A stretch of DNA of 64,000 bases from Emydura subglobosa. Its lineage: Eukaryota > Chordata > Testudines > Chelidae. The position numbers and the translations under genes are program-made. Where the stretch lies: contig ML679970.1 of the NCBI GenBank assembly GCA_007922225.1, positions 23,738,631 through 23,802,630 on the forward strand, given 5' to 3'. A model generated the notes under the pieces. That model did no database searches. It was not told the DNA's origin and worked only from the letters and a program-made list of their open reading frames with translations. Below are positions 1 through 11,297 of this stretch, piece by piece. Position 1 is the stretch's first letter. Each line of letters begins with the position of its first letter.

Positions 1-760
1 GCACAATATAGCAAAATGGTAGTATTTAAACTATTTGAACAATATTTATTTTATTGCTACTTGTCAATAATACCTAGCATGTATGATCATCGGTACCTAA
101 ATGGATAACTGTCTTGCAAGGGGAATTACTAGAGAAATGCTGCACAAACTGTTTCTTCGCTTTTGTTTAGAATAATTTTGCAACCTTCACATTTTCTCTT
201 TTCTTTAAAATTTGGGGAAACAGCTATTTTTGCATTGAAAATATGCAAAATATCAAGGTTTGAATGTGAATTATGACATTCACAGACACCTTCCACTCAG
301 AATGCACCAGTGCTACCCAGGACCACTAAGTTAAGAGATCAGGAAAAAAAAAAATGCAGTCTCTGAATCCCAGCACCACTCATTTGCACCCATCAGCACA
401 TAGGACCAACATTTAAAATGGCTGCCTGGCTACTAAGGAGTGGGTGGGATTGAACATGTATGTGTACCTGTACGGAGAGATGGTGACAGGCGTCTGCCTG
501 CAGTGAGGAGATGGCATAGCTGCTGCGGCCTGTTCTTGTTGTCTAGCATCTCTGTGAGCTAGCCTGTCCTTGGCAAGAATCAATAATATTTAGTAAATGT
601 ACATTATCTTGGAGTTTAAAGTTACCCAAAATATGTAAGATCACGAAGCCAGGATTTTGGTTTTGGCTTCTCAAACAAAGGGATGCTTCTAAGCAATAAA
701 AACTCATACTATTTATGTATTTAAAGAAACAAAGTATGGTACATACAAACTATGACTTGG
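1..760. other. Unassigned AT-rich noncoding DNA
   Basis: No open reading frame above chance length and no repeat family that I recognise. A short GC-richer patch around 420-560 has no coding signature. Nothing further can be supported here. Confidence 0.5.
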
Positions 761-862
761 TTTCTGCTCTCAGTTACATTAGTGTAAATATGGAGTAACT
801 TTATTAACTTAATTGGAGTTACTCCAGCTTTACACTGACATAACTGATAGCAGAATGTGACC
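761..862. repeat. Short palindromic MITE-like element
   Basis: The left arm (about 761-799) reads ttctgctctcagttac and continues to tggagtaact. The right arm (about 817-860) is its imperfect reverse complement, from agttactcc to taactgatagcagaa. The centre is a short AT spacer. This arrangement of agttactcc, a tttacac block and a terminal tctgctctcag matches a short palindromic family that I recall as abundant in turtles. It has no coding capacity. The arm symmetry is seen directly; the family assignment is from memory. Confidence 0.6.
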
Positions 863-1330
863 CTATATGCTATAATCATTAAAATACTGGTCATTCATTA
901 TCTGTTTGGCTAACAAAGAACAGACATTTAATCCACATTTGTTTCACCAACAGGATATATACCATAAGCATGAAATAGCAACAACTTACTCTAAACTCAA
1001 GTTCTGGAGTTTATTATTTTTTGTTCTCATTTCTGATGACCGCAACTATTTTTCATGAGCAGCTCCATGTAAGTTTTTCTTTAGTTTGTGCCAGCTATGG
1101 AAAAAGGATAATGGGAAAAAATAAATCACAAATATGACAATGGTAGCAGCTGGCATGAATTGCTTTTTTTAGTGTACTGTATTTATTCCTTAGATGGGAG
1201 TGTGTGTTTTGTTTGTATTTTTTGTAAACTAGGGATATAATCCTTAGTAAATTTTCATAAGACCTGCACCAGCTATCAGCTAAGATTATGAGAAATCATA
1301 AGACAAGAGATACTACAAAACAGAATTATC
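863..1330. other. Unassigned noncoding DNA
   Basis: AT-rich sequence with no recognisable gene or repeat. Confidence 0.45.
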
Positions 1331-1410
1331 TGTATTGTGGTAGCACTTGGAGGTCCCAATCAAAGATAGGGCCTCTTTGTGGTAGGCGCTGTCCACCCAT
1401 AAATAAAAGA
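1331..1410 (+). repeat. MIR-like SINE fragment
   Basis: The string gtggtagcacttggaggtcc followed by gggcctctttgtggtaggcgctgt resembles the SINE consensus 'gtggtagcgcctagaggccc ... attgtgctaggcgctgta'. Better copies lie at 26138-26340 and 46995-47165. The 3' part that usually reads cccaaagagcttacaatct is missing, so this copy is truncated. Calling the family MIR/L2-type is from memory. Confidence 0.5.
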
Positions 1411-1854
1411 TGATCCGTGAAGTTATGATGATTCCATAGCCATATATATACCATGCTTATTATCTGGGACAGAGGCAAAGACGTTCCTCCCTTTCTTGTT
1501 TATTCTTTCACCAAAATTACCCTTTAGAGCAAATATGTTCTACTTGCTTTTTCTGTTAGCTGTTTATATATTAGCAGTTTATAAACGAATTAAAATACAA
1601 ATGAAATTGTATGAACACCAAGAAATATGATCATTTTAAGAACTTTTAGACTGTGCAATATATGCATGTCTATTTGAACTCAAGCTGTCAGCTCTAGTTG
1701 AAGCTAGTTAAACAACAAAAAAGGCAAAATTGAATATAATGCCCTTTTGACATGCCTTTGTAATAAATGATAGAACAGAAATGGCAGAATTCTGTCTCCT
1801 GTGGAAAGTTTTGGTTTTCATCATTTTAAAGGTGAGGCAATAGAGAGACAGCCG
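1411..1854. other. Unassigned noncoding DNA
   Basis: AT-rich sequence without recognisable content. Confidence 0.45.
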
Positions 1855-1920
1855 AAATCTGCAATCCTCACTCAGGTAAAATTCTCATTGAAGTCCTGAG
1901 TAAGAATTGCAAGGATTAGA
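1855..1920. repeat. Short palindromic element
   Basis: The left arm aatctgcaatcctcactcagg and the right arm cctgagtaagaattgcaaggatt are imperfect reverse complements around a core like attctcattgaagt. This is a degenerate copy of the family with the core cattgacttcaatggg seen throughout the window. Confidence 0.55.
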
Positions 1921-3005
1921 TTAAAAAACCCAATCGCACAATTAACACTGAGTTTTATTGATTAAAAGAAGCATCAATGGGATGGGAACAAATCATATGG
2001 GTTATGTCTAGGTTTAATCTAGTTGGCCACTGGATGTCACTGAAGGCCTCAGAAATACAATGGAAAACATTCTGCATTTCTCAACTACACACAGGTGATG
2101 AAAGGCCAGCTACTCATCATCCATGGAATTTAAGCATCCTTTGTGGGGGACAACATTCTTGAGACGCAGAACTGTTGGAATTTTTTAAGTGTTTCTCAAT
2201 ACAAATGTTTATCACTGTAGTAAGGGGAGAAATGATTTCCCCTCATGTAAATGATGGATTTAGGAGTATCAAAAAACTTCTCATATCCATAAATTGGAGG
2301 GCACGCCAATTACCCAAAAATCACATTGATAAATAGCAGTTGACTCTGAATTTCATGTAATCCATTAATCCAACATTTTGGGCAGCTCAAAACATTACAA
2401 ATTAAGGGGGAAAAAGTTATCTGAAAAAATTTGAGGTTGGTCTTTCCCCTGAAACTGTGAAAGGGAAGTGCCAGATTCCCACATGAGGTGTCATTCTTGA
2501 AGTATTCCTGACTCAGCTGGAAGCAGGAAGTACTAGAAAGCCCAGTTCTGTTGGCTCAGAGAGTATGGATAATTCAGAAAAGCATTGACATATTGGGTGG
2601 GTGTCTGAACTGAAGTGAATCTCCCAACTTTTGGAGGTTTTCCCCTATCACTTCATACAGCTCATATACTCTTCATTGACAGGAAACAAAACTGCTTTAA
2701 TGTTGGTAGTAGAAAAATATTAAGGCCTGATCTTGAAATTCTTTAATAAGGCAAAATGGTCATTGAAGTCAATGGGAGTTTGGCCTCACTGAAGAGAGCA
2801 AGTTCAGTCCTGTACTATGCAGTGTTTTTAACATTACTAATAACTAAACCCATTTCTAGGAAGAACAAATACGAGTGTTATTGAAGTAATCTATTATTGC
2901 TACATTTTCCTGGGATTTAAGCATGACTACCATTAGGGTGCACAATGGGCATCAAGACATTGGTATTGCAATACCTAAGCAAAGGAGATGAGATGACAAT
3001 TGTAT
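1921..3005. other. Noncoding DNA with one degenerate palindromic element
   Basis: The only repeat signal is at about 2724-2815. There, ggcctgatcttgaaattctt is followed by tcattgaagtcaatgggagt and ggcctcactgaagagagcaag, a decayed copy of a gggcctgatcctgc-type palindrome. The rest, including a 61-codon open frame at 1977-2162, has no coding support. Confidence 0.45.
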
Positions 3006-3009
3006 GGTA

Positions 3010-3275
3010 ATGACTTAAAATGCTACTGGCCACTATAGCACTTCAATGTAGACACTTATTACAACAATGGAAGGGGTTCTCCCATTGCTATAGGTAACTC
3101 ACCTCCTTGAGAGGCGGTAGCTAGGTTGATAGAAGAATTAGTTCATTGACCTAGTGCAGTCTTCACTGGTGGTTAGGTCGGCTTAACTATGTCTATCATG
3201 GGTGTGGATTTTTCACATCCCTTTGAGACATTCCTATGCCAATGTAACTTTTCAGTGTAGACCCAGCCCTAAGCC
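3010..3275. mobile_element. hAT-like nonautonomous MITE
   Basis: Internal blocks ggttctccc, cacctccttgagaggcggta, gctaggttgatagaagaatt, gacctagtgcagtct, ggttaggtcggcttaac and gtgtggatttttcacatccc, ending in cagtgtagacccagccctaa, follow in order the layout of a very common turtle MITE with 'gtgtagac..agccc' ends. The right end is clear. The left end (around tagcacttcaatgtagac) is degenerate, so the boundary is approximate. It has no coding capacity and presumably moved with a transposase supplied in trans. Confidence 0.6.
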
Positions 3276-4310
3276 TTTAAGCAGGTCCAGAGTGGACTAG
3301 ATGTTTCCAGAAGGCTGAGCTGACTGCTTCTGTAGCAATTCTGGGCCTGTCTTCTGACAAGCCTGACTACCTAAATGGCTAAAAACCTGCACAATGAAAA
3401 TTCCGGGGTTAATGTTCTTACTAAGCTCACATTTAGAAAAACATAAAACAGATGTTCATATCAAAATATGATTTCCCACCCACCCACCCAAGAGCCAAAC
3501 ATGAAAAAGATGTTAAGCTAAAGCATGCATGTTAATAGTTCTATTCAGATATTTTGGTCTTTTTCAGATGCATAGATGTCCAGAAAATCTTGGTCAAAGC
3601 AATTGTGGGTAACAGTTAAAAAAAAACAAAAAAACCCACTGTTGGCTTGAACTAATGGTGCTGCTGCTTTATCTCAACAGGGAAGAACTTTTTCTTGGGG
3701 GGGAGGCATGTATTGAATTATTTCTGTAAATTAAACCTATTAATCGGCACATAAAATGCCAAACAGGTTACCTGCACAGAGGTATAATGAATATTCAGTG
3801 TTTCTGCAAGGAAAAAATGCAAATAGTATTTAGAGTTATATAATGACATTAGGAAATCATGCCCTTTTATGGTCAATTCCATGGTAATATCCAGACATGA
3901 CAGCATAAGTCAGAAATGTAACAAATACTACATTACCAATGATGATAGGAACTCAGCATTTCTGAACACCTTTTTGCAATTTACAGTGTTAATATTTCAG
4001 TCAGCAGGCACATGGTGCGTATCCAAATCTTTTAGACTCTATAGCTTCAATGCATTTTTTCAGAAGAGTCAGCTAACCTGTGGGTGCAAATCCTGCTTTT
4101 GCATGGATGAACAGATGTGAGCATGCACAAATGCCTATTAGCATACAGTTTAGGTAGCCAGTTTTGAGCAGTTGGCCCTGTATTACTCATAAATAGAAAG
4201 TTTTTTAGGGCTAAATCTACAAATGCACAGATATCAATAAAGGTAGGGATATTGGAATAGGAAGAATTTATACTGTATGTTTAGGAGATATTAATGAATA
4301 TTATTTCAGC
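3276..4310. other. Unassigned AT-rich noncoding DNA
   Basis: No gene or recognised repeat. Two 62-83 codon open frames overlap in opposite directions near 3718-4120. They lack similarity to any protein that I can name and fit chance. Confidence 0.45.
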
Positions 4311-4315
4311 ACACA

Positions 4316-4418
4316 GGACCAAACTCTAATCTCATTTTCACTGGTATAAATCCCGAGTAACTGAACAGAAAACATTTCTTCAGATTTACTACAGGTTTCC
4401 AAGATCAGAGTTTGGCTT
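4316..4418. repeat. Short palindromic MITE-like element
   Basis: The left arm runs ggaccaaactctaatctcat ... ggtataaatc ... gagtaact. The right arm runs cagatttactacaggtttcc ... gatcagagtttggc. The outer segments (accaaactctaatct and agatcagagtttggc) are reverse complements with few mismatches. It is the same family as 761-862. Confidence 0.55.
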
Positions 4419-4419
4419 T

Positions 4420-5420
4420 GTTATTAAAATAGGTCAAGAGCAGGCAATAGATAAAGTGTAAATTATCTAGAGTATATCCACAGCACATATTAAGCCCATG
4501 GGCTAAGCTCTTGATTTTAGTCAAAGAGTACAGAGCACAGGTCAGATGAGTATGGGAAACAGTGCTTTAAAGCCAGAGGGCTGCTCGAATTTATGACAGG
4601 CTATAATGGCAACAGGAGGCCAAAAATGCCACCAAGGATCAGTGAAGCAAAGGATATTCCGACCACACCTCTTTTTCTCCAGCAACACTTCCCCTACTGT
4701 GCTGGTAACAGGGATGACTTAACAACCCATGTTGTTCTGTATTTCCATAGGGTCACTCTTGCACTGGAATGGTCTTCCCTGGACCAGATTTACCCCGGAG
4801 GTGAGTACAAAACAGCACAACAGGCACCAGACTCTGGCCCCAGATGTTTATTACTATTTCCTGAAACTTAACGTGAATGAAACATTGTTTTCTTACAGAA
4901 AATAAATTCAACCCCTAAAATTGCTCTATAGTTGAAAGTATTGTAAATGGAGGATTCTCACAGCATGTGGGTCACATGGCTTCTTGCAAGACAGACCTTT
5001 CTCTATACTTGATCTTAGTGGATGTCACTTGTTTTTTCCATGGCAAGAGTATTAAACAGATAACAGTTGGCCCTATGGTTCATGAGTTAGAATCCATCTC
5101 ACCCATTCATAAGCGTCGAGAAATACTGATAATACTAATAAGATTATACCCATGATTTTCTTATGGTTTACAAACTTGTCAGTGGTTTCAGCAGCTCTTC
5201 ACCTGGACCCAGACAGGCAAATTTTTTCATTAAAAGACAATGAGTCAAATGCCATTATGCTTGTGGGCCAATGTAGGAGAGATGCTTTTAGAAGAAAACT
5301 AAAGCAATATTAAAATTGATGTTACAGTGAACAAGTCTTCCTCCACTGACTCCAGCAGAAAACAAGTGTACACAAGTGAAGCAATGGAACCACTTGTGGA
5401 GAGAACTAGTACCTGTCTCT
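4420..5420. other. Unassigned noncoding DNA
   Basis: The 4560-4900 part is richer in GC than its surroundings and carries a 92-codon open frame at 4593-4871 with no recognisable domain. It may be an old repeat fragment, but I cannot name it. Confidence 0.4.
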
Positions 5421-5429
5421 ACCCCAGAA

Positions 5430-5690
5430 TTTGTGTTTTCTGTTTAAAGAACATTCCCAAAGGTTTGATCCCTGACCAACATAGCTGTGACAGGGAAAGC
5501 CCTTGGTGTGTATGCAATTATATTGGCAAAACTGAACTTTTACTGGCACAGCACGCATCACTTGGGGAAGGGCTGGAATAAGCTGCCCTGCCAAAAACCA
5601 CAGTTTTACCAATAAAAGCTGCCTCCACACTAGGAGTACTTTGCTTGTATGCAATTTACTCTAGTGTGGACCTGGCCTAAAAGTGGGAGA
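5430..5690. mobile_element. Nonautonomous DNA-transposon (MITE) remnant
   Basis: The right end has ccacactaggagtac, then tttactctagtgtggacctg and gcctaa, the standard end of a turtle MITE of the 'cactagtgtagacctggcct' type. Interior blocks such as tgtgacagggaaagcc and aaaagctgcctccacac fit that class. The left end is not sharp. The overlapping open frames in both directions at 5327-5654 are byproducts of its GC-richer sequence. Confidence 0.5.
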
Positions 5691-5808
5691 ACTGCAAAAC
5701 TCCATTTCAATATTTGTAAGGACATGAGGTCAAAAACCCAAAAAAACATATAGGCTAGTGGAGCCAATCACCCGCTTCAGAAAACAATTGGCTATGCTTA
5801 GTTCAGTT

Positions 5809-6203
5809 TGTAGTTCTTACCTCAGGGCCTTGTTTATTCTTCAACACAAGACAAGGAAACTTGTAACAGTAACGGTCCCATTTTCAACCTAGATTGTGAG
5901 AGCCTCCAGCCACTCAATGGTTAGGACCGCCCCCACTCCAAGGGGGTCCATAAGGCCTACTCACAGTCTTTTGTTTCAAGCACAGGAGAGTGTATTCCCA
6001 GCTCTATTTATAGGAGTCCCCGGCTCCCTCATTTATACCACTTAGCTGGAAATCAGCCACCCCAATCACTTGATGCTGTCTAGCTGCGTCAAATGATTCC
6101 CAGCACCTGTCTGCCAGACTCCTCTCCAGAACATGGCTGGCTCCTATCCCCACCTCCACTCTATCGCAGCCCAGCCCTTAAAGGGGCAAGCTGCCCTGTA
6201 ACA
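5809..6203 (-). mobile_element. Probable LTR (solo or truncated), minus orientation
   Basis: Read on the minus strand, the block starts TGTTACAGGGCAGCTTGCCC and contains a GC-rich U3-like body. A polyadenylation signal (AATAAAC, plus-strand gtttatt near 5830) lies close to the distal end. The ends begin TG and finish CA if the plus-strand left end is 5809. Flanking 5 bp sequences do not match, so either the boundary is wrong or the element is old. The TGTTACAGGGCAG start resembles turtle Gypsy/ERV LTRs that I remember. Confidence 0.4.
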
Positions 6204-6578
6204 GAGTGCAACCAGAGAGACAAATGCCAAAAGTGCAGCTAGTCCTATAACCATAATAGAATGCCAGTGTCATTGACATTTAGTAGAGCAATACGGCTGT
6301 TAGCAATGGGGAGGGGAGGGGAGGGTTAGAAAACTTCCCAGCTGTAGATAGGGCTTAAGGGTGTGCAAGTTAACAAACTGTGTCTTGTTTAATGTGACCA
6401 TTTAAATAGTTAATCTAATGGGTCTTTTGGCATACATAATACCTCTATCTATTGTTGAGCTGCTCTTCCTCTAATGTAACTTTTTAAATATATTAAACAT
6501 ATTGCATCAGATTACACTGCACTGGCAGTAAGATAGCTTTATATACACACACACGTGTATGTATGCATGCATACATAC

Positions 6579-7346
6579 TGTCACACACAGCCCTGCTAAA
6601 GTTCCTCCTGGTTGGACACTCACCTGGTCGCTGTGTTTGGACCTCACACACTGGGCCCATGTGCTGAGCATGCTGCAGCACTCTCTACCCCTTTGGATTC
6701 CCTAGCACATTTCTGAGGCACAGACTCTATCTATTATCCCTTCACGGAAGCGGCCCAAGGTACCCAGGACCATCACTGACACCTGAGACTCCCCAGTAGC
6801 TTAAACACACACTTTCCTAGAGCTCCAACTTTGTGGACACACTGGATTAACAGTTCACCTTTTCAGTGACACATGATAGGCAAAGGCAAATAGATTCACA
6901 GGCTTTGAAGGGTTCCAAAACCCACTTACTCTTTACTTTAGGTAGCACAAGAAATATACAGATCTAAACAAACAATAAAACACCTATATACTTTTCCCTA
7001 CCTCAGTTTCTTTACCATACCTGAGTATTCTTTAGGCATAGGTCAGAGTCCTCTAAGGAGTCCAGGATCCTTTCTCTCCCCTGTCTTCCTGAACACAGCT
7101 TCTCCTTCAAATCATGGAGTCTCCACTCACTCACTGCTGCCTACATGCCCTCCTTCCCTCTAAAATGGCTGCTGAGAGACCCTTCTTTTGTAACCGCCAA
7201 ACCCCTTTCTCAGGTGACTGCCTGATCAGCCTCATCAGGGGATCATAGTTCACAGCCATGTGGTTAGTTACCACTCTCTTAGAGTTTAAACTTGAAAACT
7301 TGGTTTGCCCTGAGTGGTAGCCATTTCTTTGACTAAGGGTGTTACA
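6579..7346 (-). mobile_element. Probable solo LTR, minus orientation
   Basis: The plus strand runs from TGTCACACACAGCCC to AGGGTGTTACA, so the minus strand starts TGTAACACCCTTAG and ends CA. The roughly 770 bp length, TG..CA ends and lack of open frames suit an LTR. No matching target duplication is visible (catac on the left, tttaa on the right), and the left end abuts a (TG/CA)-type microsatellite at about 6541-6578 that may have blurred it. Confidence 0.35.
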
Positions 7347-7349
7347 TTT

Positions 7350-8320
7350 AAATGGATGATCATCGAAGTCTAATAACTCTCCATTGTTAGCTCTGTACCA
7401 CTACCTTTTAGTTTGAGATACAGAAGTAAAAAGACAGCAGGAAGGCAAAGACCAGCTTTACAATCAAAATGGAGGTTGCAGACTGACACCGATACATGTA
7501 CAGATTCCCCAATACCAAACAGAATTCATAAACTGATTATACCAAGTGTGCCTGCTTTCATTCTTTTCCACGCAGCTTAATTTTCCTTTTTTTCCTATTA
7601 ATGGTTGTCCAAAGAAAAATTTGTCCTTGCTAGACTGAAGAGAAGCTGAGCAGTGTGCTATATAAGGGGCCCTATGTGTGCTATGAGGACTATAAAACAC
7701 ATCTCCAGTTACTACAGATTACATTATTTTAGTTGCTCTGCTGCTTTTTCTGCTCTCATCTTCTCTTTCATCACTGCTGATAGGCGCCCAGTCATAGTGC
7801 ACTTCATGTGTTGCCTGTTTCATCCAAGGGCATTTGAACATAGGCCCTGCTCTATTTCAGAACACTGCTTATAGCAGGAAAATGGTCTGGGAAACTGAGT
7901 TTCTTCTTATTTTGCAAAGAGTTTGTGACAACTGACCAGGCACACTACCGTAAAGAATAATTAAAAACTCTGTAGTAACATCCACTGAAGCAGACAATAC
8001 ATAACACAACGAGTTTTGCAAGTGATAACAACAGCAGCGGTACTGATATTGGTGGAAGCAGCATGTGTAACTAGAGAAATAGATAGCTGGGTCAGTTGAC
8101 CATGAAACAGTTCCCTTCCATTATTCTTGTATTTTTCTCTGCATGAAAGTGATGAAATGTCAGCTGTTTTTGCATGTGTGAAAGAGCTTGTACAGGGGAC
8201 TCATGTGTAAGAACATGCACATGGTGTTTTTATAGCAAAAATAATGTTGGTTTGCAATACCCACATATATAGTATTTTTACTAGTGCTGTGAGAGCTTAG
8301 AAAAACCTACTGGGAGGGCA
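7350..8320. other. Unassigned noncoding DNA
   Basis: No gene or recognised repeat. Small overlapping frames at 7464-7874 are unsupported. Confidence 0.4.

Positions 8321-8323
<3 letters not shown>

Positions 8324-8358
<35 letters not shown>
8324..8358. repeat. (TG)n microsatellite
   Basis: An uninterrupted alternating GT tract of about 35 bases, followed by ttaaaag. It is likely length-variable. Confidence 0.95.
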
Positions 8359-8359
<1 letters not shown>

Positions 8360-9790
8360 AAAAGAAAGCTCACCTTTAAATGTAATTTAAATCAATTCAG
8401 GAATGAAAAGTGGGGAAAAAAAATAACAGAAAGGAAACAAAAGAGAAACACAAGACATGGAGAGCAAAGAAAGGAAACACAGTGAAAGGAAAGGGACATG
8501 TTGGGTTTCACCCACTGCTTAATTTGAGCCAGGGATTGCCAGGGGCTCAGCTCTGGCACCTCTAGACTTGGCAGTTCAGAACCCCAGCACCTCTTTCATT
8601 ACAAATTGGGCCTTGGGCTGTCGTGGGCTTTGTATAGAGGGTGTTGGGGCACTCTCCCATCGAAGTCACACGCACACGTATATTATATATGTATGACTGA
8701 TTGAGTGATTGATGGATGTGTGTAGGTCACTCATGAGTCTGATGTGAACACATCAAATCTATAGAGGCTTTGGGGCCATCTTCTCCACTGCCTATGTAGC
8801 ACATGTGCAGTAATGATTTACAAAATCTGACTCAGGAGAGCGCTGTGGTGATGGCAGTGGAGTTGAAGCACTGGATTCGCTGTACCAGTCACAGACTGCA
8901 GTGAATGGAGAGCGCTTTAACGTGCTGCACTCCAAAAGTCCCACGTGGATAAACTGGCACACTCTAAAAGGTTTCTAGTCTGCACTGATGGAGTTTCAAA
9001 GGGGATTATGTTAACTTGCTCTAGGAAACTTTTTCCAGTGTGCTAGCACATATACATGGGGCAGTTAGAGCAGAACACATTAGGGTGCACTGCAGCCTGT
9101 GGCAGGCCCTTTGAGCAAAGGAACCAAGCTCAGGATTAGGAGCAGCATCAGCAGAGGGGTCCTGAGGAGATTCTCCTGCAGCAGTGCTCCAGGGAAGTGC
9201 AGCGAGAAAAGCCATGGGAAGGCAGGGAACAACAACCCAGATACAAAGATGGCTTGACTCTTTTGCAGTGCCCAACAGGCTTCCCCCTTTTGCTTCTGCT
9301 GCTGACACTTCTTGTACTGTCACAGCCACCAACACAGCCTGGATGCAGGACAGAGACCCTATTGCATTCAAAACAGATAAATAATGTATAAGTGCCTAAT
9401 TGCTCATGTCAAATGTATGCACACACCTGTGAGTTTTTGCATGGAGCAGTGTATGCAGAATGCAATCCACATACACAATACGAAGGCAGAACACCATCAC
9501 ACAGGTCCCGATGTCCATTTTAGTCCAGTACTCAAGCACATACCCTACATTATGCATGTGAATAATCATACAACTGAGACTTTAATGCTTTCATTATTTT
9601 TTTTCTTTCCCCTATGGCCAGTGCACTCCCCATACATAAAGTGACAGTTCAGCTCACATAAGCAGTCCTCCCAATGCCAGTCTCCAAATTGCCTTCAATT
9701 ACATATGTGCAAACTCATAGATTATGCACAGTTGTCCATGAGTGCATAGTCTGAAGACAGTGAGAGCATTGCACAAATGTTACTGAGGAC
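8360..9790. other. Unassigned noncoding DNA
   Basis: Purine-rich around 8410-8500, then mixed sequence. Frames at 9021-9391 overlap on both strands (116, 66 and 64 codons) and show no domain, so I do not call a gene. Confidence 0.4.
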
Positions 9791-9920
9791 CTAATTTGGC
9801 CTTCAGAGTCTCTGTTACTGGTGAGGCTGCAGCAGATGGAAAGAACCTGTCTCAACTTTATAGTTAGCCCCTAATCAACAGTGACTTAGGTACCTAAAGC
9901 CTAGATTTAGGCACCTTTAG

Positions 9921-10190
9921 TTACATTTACACTATGAGTTGGGGTGTGATTCCCAGCTCGTGTACACATGCTCATGCTAGCATAAATAGTAGTTAGTGTA
10001 GCTGCTGGAGCATTCATAGCAGCAGAGAAGAATGGCTTAGCCGTACCAGATACAAACTCAGCTGAACCAACGGGTACATACTTTGACACTGCTGCCCAGG
10101 CTACCACAGTTACATTATTACTCATACTCATGTTAGCTTTCATGTGTACGTGAGCTGGGAATCACACCACTAGCTCAGTGTCGATGTAGC
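9921..10190. mobile_element. Harbinger-type MITE with long terminal inverted repeats
   Basis: The left terminus holds acactatgagttggggtgtg, then attcccagctcgtgtacaca. The right terminus reads tgtgtacgtgagctgggaat, then cacaccactagctcagtgtc. The two arms are reverse complements for roughly 50-60 bases with few mismatches. The interior (about 150 bp) is noncoding; a 78-codon minus-strand open frame runs through it and is not a gene. The ggggtgtgattccc block also appears at the left end of the large Harbinger element (41106 onward), so the two are probably related. It sits inside the composite repeat. Confidence 0.7.
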
Positions 10191-10450
10191 ACGTGTCACG
10201 GTTTTAGGCATCACTGCAATCCACAAAACGCTCACGTGACCGCTGCCGCCTAATGCTGTAGGCACCTAAACTCATTCAGTGCCCAAGTTTTTGCAGTAAA
10301 AGTTCTCTGAGTGCCTAAGATTCTGCCTTTGAACAGTCACACTGCTGTGTCCCTCTAGGTGTCCGGACACCTACCTCGTACCTAAACCCTGGCATAATCC
10401 ACAAAGGGCATGTAGTGCGCAGCGTGGCCGGGCCCTCCGGGTTCTCCCCT

Positions 10451-10850
10451 TGTACAAAGGACTCATAGCCATCTGCGTTGCAGTCACCCATGCTCGTTTA
10501 TTTACAGTGCACCCAATCAGTTCCCCAGTCCCTGCCCTAGGCACTCTAGGGGCTCAGGGTTGCTTGCCCTTCCTGACCAGCAAGCAGACATACTCGTGGT
10601 CCTCCTCACCCTGCTTGCCCATGCCTCTCCTGATTTCCTGAGCTGGCCTATATACCCTTCCTGGCAAGGTAGCCAGCTGTTCCCCCTTTGCCTCATAGTC
10701 AGGGCTCTGGCTTAGCTTAATCAGTGCGGTCAGCTGTTGCCTGCTCCCTTCTCAGTTCTTGGCTCTGCTGACCTGCACTTCCTCAGCACAGCCCACTGGT
10801 TAGGGACAACAGAGGCAGCTGAAGGGTTTACCATCCTCCACTCTGCCACA
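10451..10850 (-). mobile_element. Probable LTR, minus orientation, nested in composite repeat
   Basis: On the minus strand the block starts TGTGGCAGAGTGGAGG and ends ..CCTTTGTACA, giving TGT..ACA ends and a length of about 400 bp. AATAAAC (plus-strand cgtttattta near 10495) lies near the distal end, as expected for an R/U5 region. The 5 bp flanks (cccct and ggggt) are not a direct duplication, so exact boundaries are uncertain. No internal retroelement genes are attached, so this would be a solo LTR. Confidence 0.4.
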
Positions 10851-10971
10851 GGGGTGGAAGATAGGCAGAGGAGCACCTATCTTGCTTGTGGGGCTTGCTC
10901 AGGTAGATGTGCTCAGAGACCACCTAGGTCCTCACAAAATGGCCAGGAGGAGGAAGCGTCCCTTTTAACAC

Positions 10972-11100
10972 AGTGGTTAGATTATTTATCTGGGATGTGA
11001 GAGATCCCAGTTCAATTTCCCTCTTTGCCTGATGAGGTGAAGGGATTTAAACAGGGGTTCCCCACCACTCAGGTGAGTGCTTTAACCACTGGCCTACAGC
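10972..11100. repeat. Inverted pair of tRNA-like modules, first pair
   Basis: The plus-strand module has a box A-like gtggttagattatttatctg at 10973 and a box B-like cccagttcaatttcc near 11006-11020. The minus-strand module reads cagtggttaaagcactcacc from about 11092 downward, then ctgtttaaatccct as box B near 11040-11053. The two meet tail to tail at about 11028, where cctctttgcctgatgagg is shared in opposite orientation. The box patterns resemble tRNA-Asp or tRNA-Glu (agtggttag ... gttcaattcc). These are not functional tRNAs, because no acceptor stem is visible. Confidence 0.55.
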
Positions 11101-11171
11101 GTCTTTCACTATCCAATTATTTAATTAAAGTGCAACAACTTCAATAGGCAAGATTGAGAGACCCACACTCC

Positions 11172-11297
11172 AGTGGTTAGTGCACTCCTTGCCGTGGTGC
11201 AGAACCCTGTTCAAATCCCTTCTGATCAGGGAGAGAGGGTGGGAATTGAACCACAACCTCTTACATCCCCGATGAATGTCCTAACCACTGAGCTAAA
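11172..11297. repeat. Inverted pair of tRNA-like modules, second pair
   Basis: The plus-strand module has ccagtggttagtgcactcct near 11172, then ctgttcaaatccct near 11208-11221. The minus-strand module reads tagctcagtggttaggacat from about 11295 down, then gtggttcaattccc near 11237-11253. Their shared tail-to-tail centre is around ttctgatcagggag at 11220-11233. This repeats the arrangement of the first pair 70 bases away. Confidence 0.55.

Noticed and set aside
8324..8358. CRISPR-like or regulatory array
   Set aside because: Simple dinucleotide repeat with no spacers. No CRISPR-type array occurs anywhere in the window.
10972..11297. Functional tRNA genes
   Set aside because: Box-like motifs are present but no acceptor stem or cloverleaf can be drawn by eye; the segments are repeat parts.
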